Assembly: GCF_045679555.1 (NCBI RefSeq)
Contig: NC_092098.1
Span: 20,242,038 to 20,306,037, forward strand
Direction: 5' to 3'
DNA from: Salvelinus alpinus
Lineage: Eukaryota > Chordata > Actinopteri > Salmoniformes > Salmonidae
DNA length: 64,000 bases
The position numbers and the translations under genes are program-made. Below the pieces are notes generated by a model that searched no databases, was not told the DNA's origin, and was given only the letters and a program-made list of their open reading frames with translations. Below are positions 40,745-53,832 of the stretch, one piece after another; within the stretch, counting starts at the first letter, position 1, and every line of letters starts with the position of its first letter.

Positions 40745-41451
40745 CCTACGGTTCTGACTTAGTGTACAGGGAGAACACTGCAAGAATGGCCCATGTTCTG
40801 AATTCTGTCGCTGTACATTTCAAAAGTGGTAAATAAATAGTTATATTGATGAACATTACGTCCTAGCTCGCTCATTAATGTCATAATCGAAATAACGGAT
40901 TTCCTCTTATCCGCTTGTCATCCCCTTATGCCATAGTTTGTACATCTCTCTCAATTGTCTTCAGAAACCACATTTGTTTAAGCAAGTCAGCCATATCAGT
41001 AAATGAGGCTGATTGAACTGTCTCGCTGCCAGATAAGGCTCCGCTGATGGCCAGGTGTAGCAGTGGTAAGATGTTGGGGCAGCTTCATGTTGGCCCTAAC
41101 AGTTTTTGGGCACCGTTTGTCACCTTTATTGTGCAATTAATGTATTGTTTAGTGTTATGTTGTGGCTTTTCTGGCATGCATTCCACAATTATTATTTTTT
41201 CCCCCACCAAGACTTACATGCTAAAATCGCCACAACATAACTGATTGGCTCAAACGCATTAAGAAGGAAAGAAATTCCACAAATTAACTTTTTTATTTTA
41301 TTTTATTTTTTAAATTGTATCCCCTTTTCTCCCCAATTTTCGTGGTATCCAATCGCTAGTAATTACTATCTTGTCTCATCGCTACAACTCCCGTACGGGC
41401 TCGGGAGAGACGAAGGTCGAAAGCCATGCGTCCTCCGAAGCACAACCCAAC
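40745..41451 (+). repeat. Arm 1 of a 707-bp inverted duplication
   Basis: Reverse complement of 47633-48339. Both arms are 707 bases and I count 2 mismatches (A/G in the AAATGAGGCTG context; C/G in the CCGAAGCACAAC context). The arm spans the hAT 3' part, the Tc1 bridge and the first part of the SINE. Confidence 0.95.
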
Positions 41452-42479
41452 CAAGCCGCACTGCTTCTTAACACAGCGCGCCTCCAACCCGGAAGCCAGC
41501 CGCACACTGCGCCCGGCCCACAGGAGTCGCTGGAGCACGATGAGACAAGGATATCCCTACCGGCCAAACCCTCCCTAACCCGGACGACGCTAGGCCAATT
41601 GTGCGTCGCCCCACGGACCCCCCGGTCGCGGCCGGCTGCGACAGAGCCTGGGCGCGAACCCAGAGACTCTAGACCTCTAGGCCAAATTTGGCCCGCGGGG
41701 TAATTATATTTGGCCCGCGAGAAAATACCAAATTACTACTAGAGCTGGCCCGCCGGTATTATACAGCGCATTCACCGCTAATACTACGAATCCCATAATG
41801 CTCTGCTGTTGTTTTCGCGCGCCAATCAGGACAGGACCCAGAAACGCCCTCTCCTCTGTGACAGTAGTCATAGCAACATAGACGCTACAACTGTCAGCGC
41901 GCTATCCCTTCCCAAAAATGGCGAAAAGAAAGGCAGAAAACAGGAGCTTTCTGGACAAGTGGGAGATGCCAGGTATCTGGCTTGGGCACATCAGATTAGA
42001 TCAGTGTGCAATAATTAACGTTTTCTTTGTGCACTTTTTCTTGCTACAAGGCATGGGCTTGAATGGTTGATTGATTTATTATCATTTTATTTGTAAAATT
42101 ATTAGCCAGTGGAAAATTTTTATTTTGGTATTTAAATCAGAAGGCTGCAAATAGAAAAGAGGCATACGATTTTTATTAAAATTTTATTTATTTAATAAAT
42201 GAATGCCATTGATGTGTTTTTTCATTTGAAATTCGATTTTGCATGTCTCCACTATTAAATTATATATTGTATGGTAATAAGCGATGCTTGTTCCATATTC
42301 AATGTTAGAGCAAAACTTGTTTGGGTCCATATTAAAAGGTTCATTTGTTCAATGTTGGCCCGCGACTTTGTTCAGGTTTTACATTTTGGCCCACTGGGTA
42401 TTTGAGTTTGACACCCCTGCTCTAGACCCTAGAGTCTCTGGGGTCTAGTGCCCTAGACCACTGCGCCACCCGGGAGGCC
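41293..42479 (-). mobile_element. Long tRNA-headed SINE (SlmI-like), with a hAT MITE inside
   Basis: Antisense SINE flanked by the 16-base target duplication CCACAAATTAACTTTT (41277-41292 and 42480-42495) in Tc1 DNA. On the minus strand the head reads GGGCCTCCCGGGTGGCGCAG and then TGGTCTAGGGCACT, a leucine-tRNA-like start. The body includes GAAGACGCATGG-like blocks (GGAGGACGCATGGCTTTCGA) and the end GTGGTATCC/GGGATACAATTT. It is interrupted at 41675-42419. The SlmI name is from memory of salmonid SINE families. Confidence 0.82.
41675..42419. mobile_element. Non-autonomous hAT element inside the SINE
   Basis: Flanked by the perfect 8-base duplication CTCTAGAC (41667-41674 and 42420-42427). 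The right end reads inverted as CAGGGGTGTCAAACTC, a classic hAT terminus. 41918-41980 encodes the start of a hAT/GTF2IRD2-type protein, MAKRKAENRSFLDKWEMP. The rest of the transposase is deleted. Confidence 0.9.
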
Positions 42480-42776
42480 CCACAAATTAACTTTTAACAA
42501 GGCACACCTGTTAATTGAAATCCATTCCAGGTGACTTCCTCATGAAGCTGGTTGCGAGAATGCCAAGAGAGTGCAAAGCTGTCAAGGCAAAGAGTGGCTA
42601 CATTGAAGAATGTAAAGTATAAAATATATTTTGATTTGTGTAACACTTTTTTGGTTACTACATGATTCCATATGTGTTATTTCATAGTTTTCATGTCTTC
42701 ACTATGTAGAAAAGAGTAAAAATAAAGAAAAACCCTGGAATGAGTAGGTGTGTCCAAACTTTTGACTGGTACTGTA

Positions 42777-43451
42777 TTTAAATTAGTTATTTCTGTATTT
42801 AATTTTCAATAAATTAGCAAAACATTCTAAAAGCATATTTTGAATGTGTCATTATGAGATTTTGTGTGTAGATCGGTGAGAGAGAAAAATAAATTTAATC
42901 CATTTTGAATTCAGGCTGAAACACGTTGAATAAATCAATTGGTATGAAGAAACAATTGGTATGAAGGCACTGCAACTACCTCAAATACTCCAGTATTCCT
43001 GCACAATGTAAATGTGGTACTGACACTGACCCTGTATATAGCTTTCTCTCTTATTTCTTATTTTATTACAATTGGTAGGGTTGGGTAGGGTTTGCAAGTT
43101 AAACATTTCACTTTACTTGAAACTTAATTATTATAATTGAAGGTATTATAATCTGACTCCAATTAATATCTCTGAATTTCAGTGACTCATGACCAAATCT
43201 AGGCCAGTGGCTCCTTCTGCAGGTATTTGTTCATTTTGATAGTCCAATCACATAAGTACACACACACACTGTGAAATATTGTAAATTGACTGACTTCAGC
43301 ATAACATGAATACATCTAAATATATTACATGTATTTCATTATCCCATTAGATAATTGTACCAGGGAGGAGGACTAGTCACCTGCAGCTCAAAGCAGTGGA
43401 CAGGTGTTGGAGTTTGGGTGGCCATTCCTATGAGGCATATTACATGTAATA
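42777..43451. other. Gene-free spacer
   Basis: AT-rich, with a short piece near 42830-42920 resembling a Tc1-type terminus (TTTTGTGTGTAGATCGGTGA). No gene seen. Confidence 0.4.
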
Positions 43452-43697
43452 CAGTCGTGGCCAAAAGTTTTGAGAATGACACAAATATTAATTTTCACAA
43501 GGTTTGCTGCTTCAGTGTCTTTAGATATTTTTGTCAGATGTTACTATGGAATACTGAAGTATAATTACAAGCATTTCATAAGTGTCAAAGGCTTTTATTG
43601 ACAATTACATGAAGTTGATGCAAAGAGTCAATATTTGCAGTATTGACCCTTCTTTTTCAAGACCTCTGCAATCTGCCCTAGCATGCTGCCAATTAAT

Positions 43698-45515
<1,818 letters not shown>

Positions 45516-45678
45516 TCATTTGCATGGCAATGAGGGACTTTGCAATTAATTGCAATTCATCTGACCACTCTTCATAACATCCTGGAGTATATGCAAATTG
45601 TCATCATACAAACTGAGGCAGCAGACTTTTTGAAAGTTTATATTTGTGTCATTCTCAAAACTTTTGGCCACGACTGTA

Positions 45679-46039
45679 CACTGCTGAGATTGTAAATAGG
45701 AGATCAACCAAATGTAATTTGGCAGGTTTTTCTGCTGCTAATATCATTGATATTATGCAAAATAATACAATATGATGCCATTCCACAATTACCACAGGAT
45801 CTGTGATACCACATGTCCTATCCTAGGAACAGCTGAGAGATTAGTGAATGATTGTGAACTTTGAACACTTAAATTAACGGTACAGAAAGAATTTGTCTCA
45901 CCGCTTAACTGCCTAGCCAGTTGTAGTTCAATCTTGGGTGCAATGATCACGTTCCAGCACTGACTGACTGTGTGGAGGCTCATTGATTTAACGTTGCGTT
46001 AGCCTACATGATACACCAGTAAAGTAATAAAATATATAG
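45679..46039. other. Spacer
   Basis: No gene or repeat recognised. Confidence 0.4.
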
Positions 46040-46545
46040 CTGCCGGCTATATTAGCCACGACTTACCGTTCTTTGTGCAGCTTAAAATGTCGAACTAAGT
46101 TGGAAATTGTTGCGCCTCCGTCTGTAATTTTCTTCCCGCATGTTTTGCAAGTCTTGCAATCCGTTTTTTGTTGATACAGCATCTTCTTTATATCCGAAAA
46201 TAATAATTTTAGGTATCATCTTTCCAAGGGCTCCATCTGAATTCACCCGCCGACGTTCCTCTGCACTGCCGCACAACTTTTTCTCAGCTGGCACAATTTG
46301 ATTGGCTGCTGTCCGATTCAAACTGTAATCCGTTAAATGAAGAGTTGATGCGCTGCACACTTTTTTTAATATCATCATTTTTAACATTTGTGCTTGGGGA
46401 GGGTATCAAGTCAGGTCGAGTCATACGGCTCAAGTCCAAGTCAAGTCACGAGTCATTGGTGTTAAAGTCAAAGTCAAGTCATCATATTTGTGATTCGAGT
46501 CTGACTCGAGTCCAAGTCATGTGACTCGAGTCCACACCTCTGGCC
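46040..46545 (-). mobile_element. hAT element fragment with BED-type zinc finger
   Basis: On the minus strand, 46060-46165 encodes CKTCKTCGKKITDGGATISN followed by LVRHFKLHKER, a C-x2-C...H-x-x-x-H BED finger as in hAT transposases. To the right lie repeated GACTCGAGTC/AAGTC blocks and a terminus ending GAGTCCACACCTCT (inverted AGAGGTGTGGACTC). No complete transposase. Confidence 0.75.
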
Positions 46546-47309
46546 TACGCTTTCTCGTACGGAAATTCTAACGCAAATGTGACTGGTGAGGCTTCGAGTA
46601 TGACCTCCAGCCCCCTGAAGAAAGGGAAAGTGGTTGAATGAACCATCTGCTGTAAGCTGGTTAAGGTGTTTATTGTTGTTCCTCCCAGGATGCAATTACG
46701 TGTGGTAATCGATATCCACAAGGTCCATGCACACCAAAGAGTCCTGCTTTGATAGCAAAGTCCGAGAAGGACTATGGGTACTTCAGGGAGATTATAGAAT
46801 AGGATCTTGAGTTTCTCATTTGGAAAGTTAATATGGTTCATATTAGGACAGTTCCCTCACTGTTTTGTGAAATGGCCATGGGATCCCGTAATCAGTAGCA
46901 TACAATCTTGTTTAATTCCATGATAAATTATATATTGGGACTGGAACAACATGAATAGACATGGGCCGATTGTACATAGTCTAAATAAGATACTGATGAT
47001 TTGTCGCCACAGATGGTTTGTTTAGTTTTTTTTTATGGTTGTGGCTAGATGGAGTAGCCTAAATCTACTGCGCCATCTAGTGGGCGCATCGGGGACAACA
47101 GTTGTTGATAACAGCATTGTAGCTTTTTATTAATTTTTTTTGTACCCTTTATTTAGCATTGTAGCTAACCCTAAACATTTTCCTAACCTTAACCCCATTT
47201 TCATAACCTGCTACCTTAATTTACATAACCAGCTGTTTTAGTTCTCTAACCTGCCATGTTAGTTATCCTAACCTACTATGTAAACAAAGGAAAGGTCAGC
47301 ATTAAGGTC
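46546..47309. other. Gene-free spacer with a 30-bp tail-only insertion
   Basis: No gene recognised. It holds the small insertion at 47125-47154. Confidence 0.4.
47113..47166 (-). mobile_element. Tail-only SINE-like insertion, 30 bp, with 12-bp target duplication
   Basis: AGCATTGTAGCT occurs at 47113-47124 and 47155-47166. Between them are 30 bases reading inverted as AAATAAAGGGTACAAAAAAA and then an A/T tail, like the last bases of an HpaI-type SINE. Confidence 0.6.
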
Positions 47310-47466
47310 GGACGGTCAGCATTACAGCGTGATTGAAAGGCAATGTTCCCACGTTAGCGGAGACTGCGTTCACGGTAAACGCTGCATATGTTGCCTCAAT
47401 AGGAAATGACCTTCTGATGTCCATCGTGCAATCTATAACGCTTCAGTGATACAGATTGAATAGAGC
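47310..47466. mobile_element. MITE, sibling of 10421-10597
   Basis: Shares GGCAATGTTCCC, TTCACGGTAAA and GCTGCATATG with the copy in the cytokine intron. It ends ATACAGATTGAATAGAGCC. The left end is eroded. Confidence 0.7.
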
Positions 47467-47632
47467 CTTAATCAGAGTTCAATCCCTACTAGGTGACACT
47501 CTTTTCTTTACCTTGGTGTGCCTGGGCAAAAACCAGTCTATGAGGAGTGAGGAGGTAATAGTAGAGTTTAATATGCAGGAAAAACATCTGAGTTTGTTGT
47601 GGTCTGTGGTGAGTCAGAGGGACAGTTCCAAA

Positions 47633-48339
47633 GTTGGGTTGTCCTTCGGAGGACGCATGGCTTTCGACCTTCGTCTCTCCCGAGCCCGTACGGGAGTTGT
47701 AGCGATGAGACAAGATAGTAATTACTAGCGATTGGATACCACGAAAATTGGGGAGAAAAGGGGATACAATTTAAAAAATAAAATAAAATAAAAAAGTTAA
47801 TTTGTGGAATTTCTTTCCTTCTTAATGCGTTTGAGCCAATCAGTTATGTTGTGGCGATTTTAGCATGTAAGTCTTGGTGGGGGAAAAAATAATAATTGTG
47901 GAATGCATGCCAGAAAAGCCACAACATAACACTAAACAATACATTAATTGCACAATAAAGGTGACAAACGGTGCCCAAAAACTGTTAGGGCCAACATGAA
48001 GCTGCCCCAACATCTTACCACTGCTACACCTGGCCATCAGCGGAGCCTTATCTGGCAGCGAGACAGTTCAATCAGCCCCATTTACTGATATGGCTGACTT
48101 GCTTAAACAAATGTGGTTTCTGAAGACAATTGAGAGAGATGTACAAACTATGGCATAAGGGGATGACAAGCGGATAAGAGGAAATCCGTTATTTCGATTA
48201 TGACATTAATGAGCGAGCTAGGACGTAATGTTCATCAATATAACTATTTATTTACCACTTTTGAAATGTACAGCGACAGAATTCAGAACATGGGCCATTC
48301 TTGCAGTGTTCTCCCTGTACACTAAGTCAGAACCGTAGG
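47633..48339 (-). repeat. Arm 2 of the 707-bp inverted duplication
   Basis: Inverted partner of 40745-41451. It contains truncated SINE (47633-47796), the Tc1 bridge (47797-47856) and the hAT 3' part (47857-48339). It has no SINE head or Tc1 or hAT terminus of its own on either outer side. Confidence 0.95.
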
Positions 48340-49060
48340 TAGTCGAGGAGGGACAGACATTAGATCACTGTGGTCTTACTGTAGCTCAGCCTTGATAACT
48401 CAGAAAGGGGACAGGATACTGAGTTGGAGAGAGACCTGCCAATTGTGTTTCAATACAAATCATGGAATCCCTTTCCTTTTGTAATACTGAAGTACTCGGC
48501 TAAGAGACATGTAGTGTCTGGAAATGATTGGCTCTAAATTGGTAAACCTTAGCAATGACCTTGGTAGGAAAAACCCAACATTTCCACCAAATTGAATTTG
48601 TTTTAACATTTGATTTAACTGTAAGTTTAACAATTTCTTCGTTTTTTAATGGCATTGCTCCTACATCTAATTGGATTCTCTGCAAAGAAAGTTAATGTAG
48701 TGGTGATTGTCTTTGTAGAAATGTGTGTTTTGGTGAAAAAAAAGCTATTTGAGAAAAGCTATCCTAATTTCCCGGCTTCATTTTGAGAGTGCCAAGACGA
48801 ATGTCAGAGAAAAACGATTAGACGGTTGCTGTTACCGAGGTAAAGTTGGTTTTGTATTCACACATTCGGACATTCAACAGACATTCATCAGACATTCATC
48901 AGACATTCAACAGACATTCGCCAAAAGCCATTTAAAATGTAAAAATCAATAACTAATTCACAGTTTGTCACAGAATCATCAAGCTAGATATGATTTATTC
49001 TATAAATGTCTAGCATACTTCTACAACCTTTGTTTCGAGGACAAATTCCAGTTTAGATTT
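48340..49060. other. Gene-free spacer with a short tandem
   Basis: No gene seen. At 48870-48922 a 12-base unit (GACATTCAACA/GACATTCATCA) repeats about four times. Confidence 0.6.
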
Positions 49061-49580
49061 GATAAAGAGCGTGTAGTCCGTTTAGAGGGCGTGTAGTCCG
49101 TTTAGAGAGCGTGTAGTCCGTTTAGAGAGCGTGTAGTCCGTTTAGAGAGCGTGTAGTCCGTTTAGAGGGCGTGTAGTCCGTTTAGAAGGCGTGTGGTCCG
49201 TTTCGAGGGCGTGTGGTCCGTTTAGAGGGCGTGTAGTCCGTTTAGAGAGTGTGTAGTCCGTTTAGAGGGCGTGTGGTCCGTTTAGAGAGCGTGTAGTCCG
49301 TTTAGAGGGCGTGTGGTCCGTTTAGAGAGTGTGTAGTCCGTTTAGAGGGCGTGTGGTCCGTTTAGAGAGGGTGTGGTCCGTTTAGAGAGTGTGTAGTCCG
49401 TTTAGAGGGCGTGTAGTCCGTTTAGAGGGCGTGTGGTCCGTTTAGAGAGCGTGTGGTCCGTTTAGAGAGTGTGTAGTCCGTTTAGAGGGCGTGTAGTCCT
49501 TTTAGAGGGCGTGTAGTCCGTTTAGAGGGCGTGTGGTCCGTTTAGAGAGCGTGTGGTCCGTCTAGAGGGCGTGTGGTAAA
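49061..49580. repeat. 20-bp minisatellite, 26 copies
   Basis: Twenty-six tandem copies of TTTAGAGGGCGTGTAGTCCG. The period is exactly 20 throughout, with no indels. Variation is almost confined to G/A at unit base 8, C/T at base 10 and A/G at base 15. The first and last copies are degenerate. There are no unique spacers, so it is not a CRISPR array. Confidence 0.98.
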
Positions 49581-49821
49581 AGTTCTAACGAGTCTGTTAT
49601 ACCCTATTGGAAGGGGCCTGGCAGAAAATTCTGCATCTTCAGTCATATTCAATTAGATTACATGAAAAAACTATGGGATGAAGGGGTCAGGTCTGACTAA
49701 CAAAGAAGACAGGTGAATGGATCAAGAGGACCAAGATAACCATGAGGATCAACATGGACATTCCACAATGGAGATAAGGAAAACTAAGAGTCAACCATAA
49801 CATACGTATATTGTATATATA
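49581..49821. other. Spacer
   Basis: No gene or repeat recognised. Confidence 0.4.
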
Positions 49822-51623
49822 CACTGCTCAAAAAAATAAAGGGAACACTTAAACAACACAATGTAACTCCAAGTCAATCACACTTCTGTGAAATCAAACT
49901 GTCCACTTAGGAAGCAACACTGATTGACAATAAATTTCACATGCTGTTGTGCAAATGGAATAGACAAAAGGTGGAAATTATAGGCAATTAGCAAGACACC
50001 CCCAATAAAGGAGTGATTCTGCAGGTGGTGACCACAGACCACTTCTCAGTTCCTATGCTTCCTGGCTGATGTTTTGGTCACTTTTGAATGCTGGCGGTGC
50101 TCTCACTCTAGTGGTAGCATGAGACGGAGTCTACAACCCACACAAGTGGCTCAGGTAGTGCAGCTCATCCAGGATGGCACATCAATGCGAGCTGTGGCAA
50201 GAAGGTTTGCTGTGTCTGTCAGCGTAGTGTCCAGAGCATGGAGGCGCTACCAGGAGACAGGCCAGTACATCAGGAGACGTGGAGGAGGCCGTAGGAGGGC
50301 AACAACCCAGCAGCAGGACCGCTACCTCCGCCTTTGAGCAGGAGGAGCACTGCCAGATCCCTGCAAAATGACCTCCAGCAGGCCACAAATGTGCATTTGT
50401 CTGCTCAAATGGTCAGAAACAGACTCCATGAGGGTGGTATGAGGGCCCGACGTCCACAGGTGGGGGTTGTGCTTACAGCCCAACACCGTGCAGGACGTTT
50501 GGCATTTGCCAGAGAACACCAAGATTAGCAAATTCGCCACTGGCGCCCTGTGCTCTTCACAGATGAAAGCAGGTTCACACTGAGCACATGAGCACATGTG
50601 ACAGACGTGACAGAGTCTGGAGAAGCCGTGGAGAACGTTCTGCTGCCTGCAACATCCTCCAGCATGACCGGTTTGGCGGTGGGTCAGTCATGGTGTGGGG
50701 TGGCATTTCTTTGTGGGGCCGCACAGCCCTCCATGTGCTCGCCAGAGGTAGCCTGACTGCCATTAGGTACCGAGATTAGATCCTCAGAGCCCTTGTGAGA
50801 CCATATGCTGACACATGCACATTTGTGGCCTGCTGGAGGTCATTTTGCAGGGCTCTGTGCTCAGTGTGAACCTGCTTTCATCTGTGAAGAGCACAGGGCG
50901 CCAGTGTCGAATTTGCCAATCTTGGTGTTCTCTGGCAAATGCCAAACGTCCTGCACGGTGTTGGGCTGTAAGCACAACCCCCACCTATGGACGTCGGGCC
51001 CTCATACCACCCTCATGGAGTCTGTTTCTGACCGTTTGAGCAGACACATGCACATTTGTGGCCTGCTGGAGGTAATTTTGCAGGGCTCTGGCAGTGCTCC
51101 TCCTTGCACAAAGGCGGAGGTAGCGGTCCTGCTGCTGGGTTGTTGCCCTCCTACGGCCTCGTCCACGTCTCCTGATGTACTGGCCTGTCTCCTGGTAGCA
51201 CCTCCATGCTCTGGACACTACGCTGACAGACACAGCAAACCTTCTTGCCACAGCTCACATTGATGTGCCATCCTGGATGAGCTGCACTACCTGAGCCACT
51301 TGTGTGGGTTGTAGACTCCGTCTCATGCTACCACTAGAGTGAGAGCACCGCCAGCATTCAAAAGTGACCAAAACATCAGCCAGGAAGCATAGGAACTGAG
51401 AAGTGGTCTGTGTTCACCACCTGCAGAATCACTCCTTTATTGGGGGTGTCTTGCTAATTGCCTATAATTTCCACCTTTTGTCTATTCCATTTGCACAACA
51501 GCATGTGAAATTTATTGTCAATCAGTGTTGCTTCCTAAGTGGACAGTTTGATTTCACAGAAGTGTGATTGACTTGGAGTTACATTGTGTTGTTTAAGTGT
51601 TCCCTTTATTTTTTTGAGTAGTG
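49822..51623. mobile_element. Fold-back Tc1-like element: two 5' halves head to head
   Basis: The left end CACTGCTCAAAAAAATAAAG and right end CTTTATTTTTTTGAGTAGTG are both the 5' terminus of one family, flanked by TATATA. The left arm runs from 49822 to about 50812 and the right arm, inverted, from 51623 to about 50813. The arms pair over about 750 bases and leave a loop of about 270. Both encode the transposase N-terminal helix-turn-helix ([35 protein letters not shown]) and part of the catalytic domain (LTAQHRAGRLAFAREHQD, VLFTDESRFTLS). Neither has the C-terminal half or the normal 3' end. Stops occur in the left arm. It is non-autonomous. Confidence 0.9.
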
Positions 51624-52290
51624 TATATATTAGCATGGGTATTGAAAGATACCAGAGGGTGGATAACAAAAAAAGCACTATTATAAGAGGTAGATGTTAC
51701 ATGTTTGGTTTTTGGGCTAAATGTATACATTATGATTTGCCTCTGAACTGTATGTGAACCCCGCTGCAATCTACTGACACTAACCATTAAAAACTAGGAC
51801 TTCAACCAGGCTGTCCCTATGCTCTTTGCTCTCTTAAACTGCTTGCACAAAGCCTATGTGAAATTTGTTTTTTTCACAAAAGATCATGAAAAACAAAATC
51901 AACTGGCCCAAATCAGCTGTACATAATTCAGCAGAGAGGTGTGCAACTACCACACATTATACTACGTCACCTACATAGGTATTACCAAATCCCTTTCAAT
52001 TCTCATTCCTTGCAGAAAGAACTATTTGCAAACTTTTTAAAACGTCCAGAAAGACAGTGGTCTTAGAAGGGTATTTATACTTTAAAATACATATTTTATG
52101 TGAATGGATGTGGATGAAAGAATTCTGTCAGTGTTTTAATGTCCTAGTTTCATGTTTTTTTCTTTACCTCCAAATCTATATATGAGTGAGCCTATGAGGA
52201 TCTTGGGGATCATATTTACCATTATACCCATTGATCAAACGTATAACAGACTGGTCAAAAGACACTGGTCAAAAGGAGTTGTTTGTGATT
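51624..52290. other. Gene-free spacer
   Basis: AT-rich; nothing recognised. Confidence 0.4.
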
Positions 52291-52292
52291 TC

Positions 52293-52660
52293 TACACTCA
52301 GTTGCCACTTTATTAGGTTCACCACCCTATTCACGAAAATAAATTGCTCCTACATACACCAAGTCCAGTGGTCTTGGCTTGCTAGACACTAAAGCATGAA
52401 GAGAAGTATTCAGGTATTCTGTTACTGTTTGAACTTTAGAATGTGCAAAACGACAGCACAGTCTGTGATGGTCTTTTGTGACCAGAAAAGTTCCAAAACT
52501 GTTTTTTTAATAATTCCAACACTCAGTTTGTACTGACTGTAATAAACTCCAACTGGACTTAAAAACAGTCTATCTCCTTTCCCAGTTTCATCAACTGTTT
52601 TGAATTCACACTGTTCCAGATGCAAAGGGGGTTGTACCTAATAAAGTGATGACTGAATCT
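52293..52660. mobile_element. Fish MITE (CTCAGTTGCCACTTTATTAG family)
   Basis: The left end ACTCAGTTGCCACTTTATTA and right end TACCTAATAAAGTGATGACT are inverted partners. About 370 bases, non-coding. Confidence 0.7.
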
Positions 52661-52784
52661 GTAGACTTTCCAGAATGTGTTCTGGGAATACCCAGGGTAT
52701 TAAACATTTGGCTGTAAGTGTTGAACTGTTGAATCTATTACCAGGAAAAAAGCCTGAAAAAGGAAATACTGATACGGTTCAATT

Positions 52785-53830
52785 GTTGTGAAGAAGGCTT
52801 CAGAGCGCCCAAGAAAGTCCAGCAAGCGCCAGGACCGTCTCCTTAAGTTGATTCAGCTGCGGGATTGGGGCACCACCAGTACAGAGCTTGCTCAGGAATG
52901 GCAGCAGGCAGGTGTAAGTGCATCTGCACGGACAGTGAGACGAAGACTTTTGGAGGATGGCCTGGTGTCAAGAAGGGCAGCAAAGAAGCCACTTCTCTCC
53001 AGGAAAAACATCAGGGACAGACTGATATTCTGAAAAAGGTACAGGGATTGGACTGCTGAGGACTGGGGTGAAGTCATTTCTCTGATGAATCCCCTTTCCG
53101 ATTGTTTGGGATATCTGGAAAAAAGCTTGTCCGTAGAAGACAAGGTGAGCGCTACCATCAGTCCTGTGTCATGCCAACAGTAAAGCATCCTGAGACATTC
53201 ATGTGTGGGGTTGCTTCTCAGCCAAGGGAGTGGGCTCACTCACAATTTTACCTAAGAACACAGCCATGAATAAAGAATGGTACCAACACATCCTCCGAGA
53301 GCAACTTCTCCCAACCATCCAGGAACAGTTTGGTGACGAACAATGCCTTTTCCAGCACGATGGAGCACCTCGCCATAAGGCAAAAGTGATAACTAAGTGG
53401 CTCGGGGAACAAAACATCGACATTTTGGGTCCATGGCCAGGAAACTCCCCAGACCTTAATCCCATTGAGAACTTGTGGTCAATCCTCAAGAGGCGGCTGG
53501 ACAAACAAAAACCCACAAATTCTGACAAACTCCAAACATTGATTATGCAAGAATGGCTCCCATCAGTCAGGATGTGGTCCAGAAGTTAATTGACAGCATG
53601 CCAAGGTGGATTGCAGAGGTCTTGAAAAAGAAGGGTGAACACTGCAAATATTGACTCTTTCCATCAACTTCATGTAATTGTCAATAAAAGCCTTTGACAC
53701 TTATGAAATGCTTGTAATTATACTTCAGTATTCCATAGTAACATCTGACAAAAATATCTAAAGACACTGAAGCAGCAAACTTTGTGAAAATTAATATTTG
53801 TGTCATTCTCAAAACTTTTAGCCACGACTG
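52785..53830 (+). mobile_element. Tc1-like transposon, 5' end missing
   Basis: 3' two thirds of the family also present at 43452-45676. It ends AAAACTTTTAGCCACGACTG, followed by TA. No 5' inverted end was found. It contains the transposase remains described separately. Confidence 0.88.
52788..53640 (+). pseudogene. Tc1-family transposase, frameshifted
   Basis: DDE transposase relic. The N-terminal helix-turn-helix domains are open at 52788-53033 (RPRKSSKRQDRLLKLIQLRD, SARTVRRRLLEDGLVSRRAA). The frame is lost near ATATTCTGAAAAAGG. The catalytic part resumes in the frame open at 53203-53589: FQHDGAPRHKAKVITKWL holds an acidic residue, and [18 protein letters not shown] is the hallmark ending. 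At least two frame changes are present, including one near 53565. It is inactive. Confidence 0.9.
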
Positions 53831-53832
53831 TA

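Larger units (their letters stand above)
36840..41239. mobile_element. hAT-like element inside the Tc1 copy
   Basis: Inserted in Tc1 DNA between GTCACAAC and GCCACAAC, an imperfect 8-base target duplication (7 of 8). The interior near 37380-37530 translates to a decayed TTF-type hAT N-terminus (QQVGNRKFNEWFGRNQ, then QWLCG). It is split by the L2 LINE at 37779-40560. Its 3' portion, 40561-41239, is copied in inverted form at 47857-48339. Confidence 0.6.
36301..42774 (-). mobile_element. Tc1-like transposon opened by nested insertions
   Basis: Left end CAGTACCAGTCAAATGTTTG and right end CAAACTTTTGACTGGTACTG form the inverted ends, with TA on both sides (36299-36300 and 42775-42776). The element's own DNA is 36301-36839, a short bridge at 41240-41292 and 42480-42774. 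The minus-strand frame 36346-36654 is Tc1 transposase (PQIAAQINASQSSSNRHIST, RRLCETGLHGR). The transposase is interrupted and non-functional. The two interruptions are a hAT-like element and a SINE, each itself invaded. Confidence 0.9.

Noticed and set aside
49061-49580. CRISPR-like regular repeat
   Set aside because: Direct repeats without spacers, in a vertebrate genome; it is a minisatellite.
53203-53589. 128-residue frame as a separate host gene
   Set aside because: It is the DDE part of a Tc1 transposase, ending in [11 protein letters not shown], in a frameshifted element.
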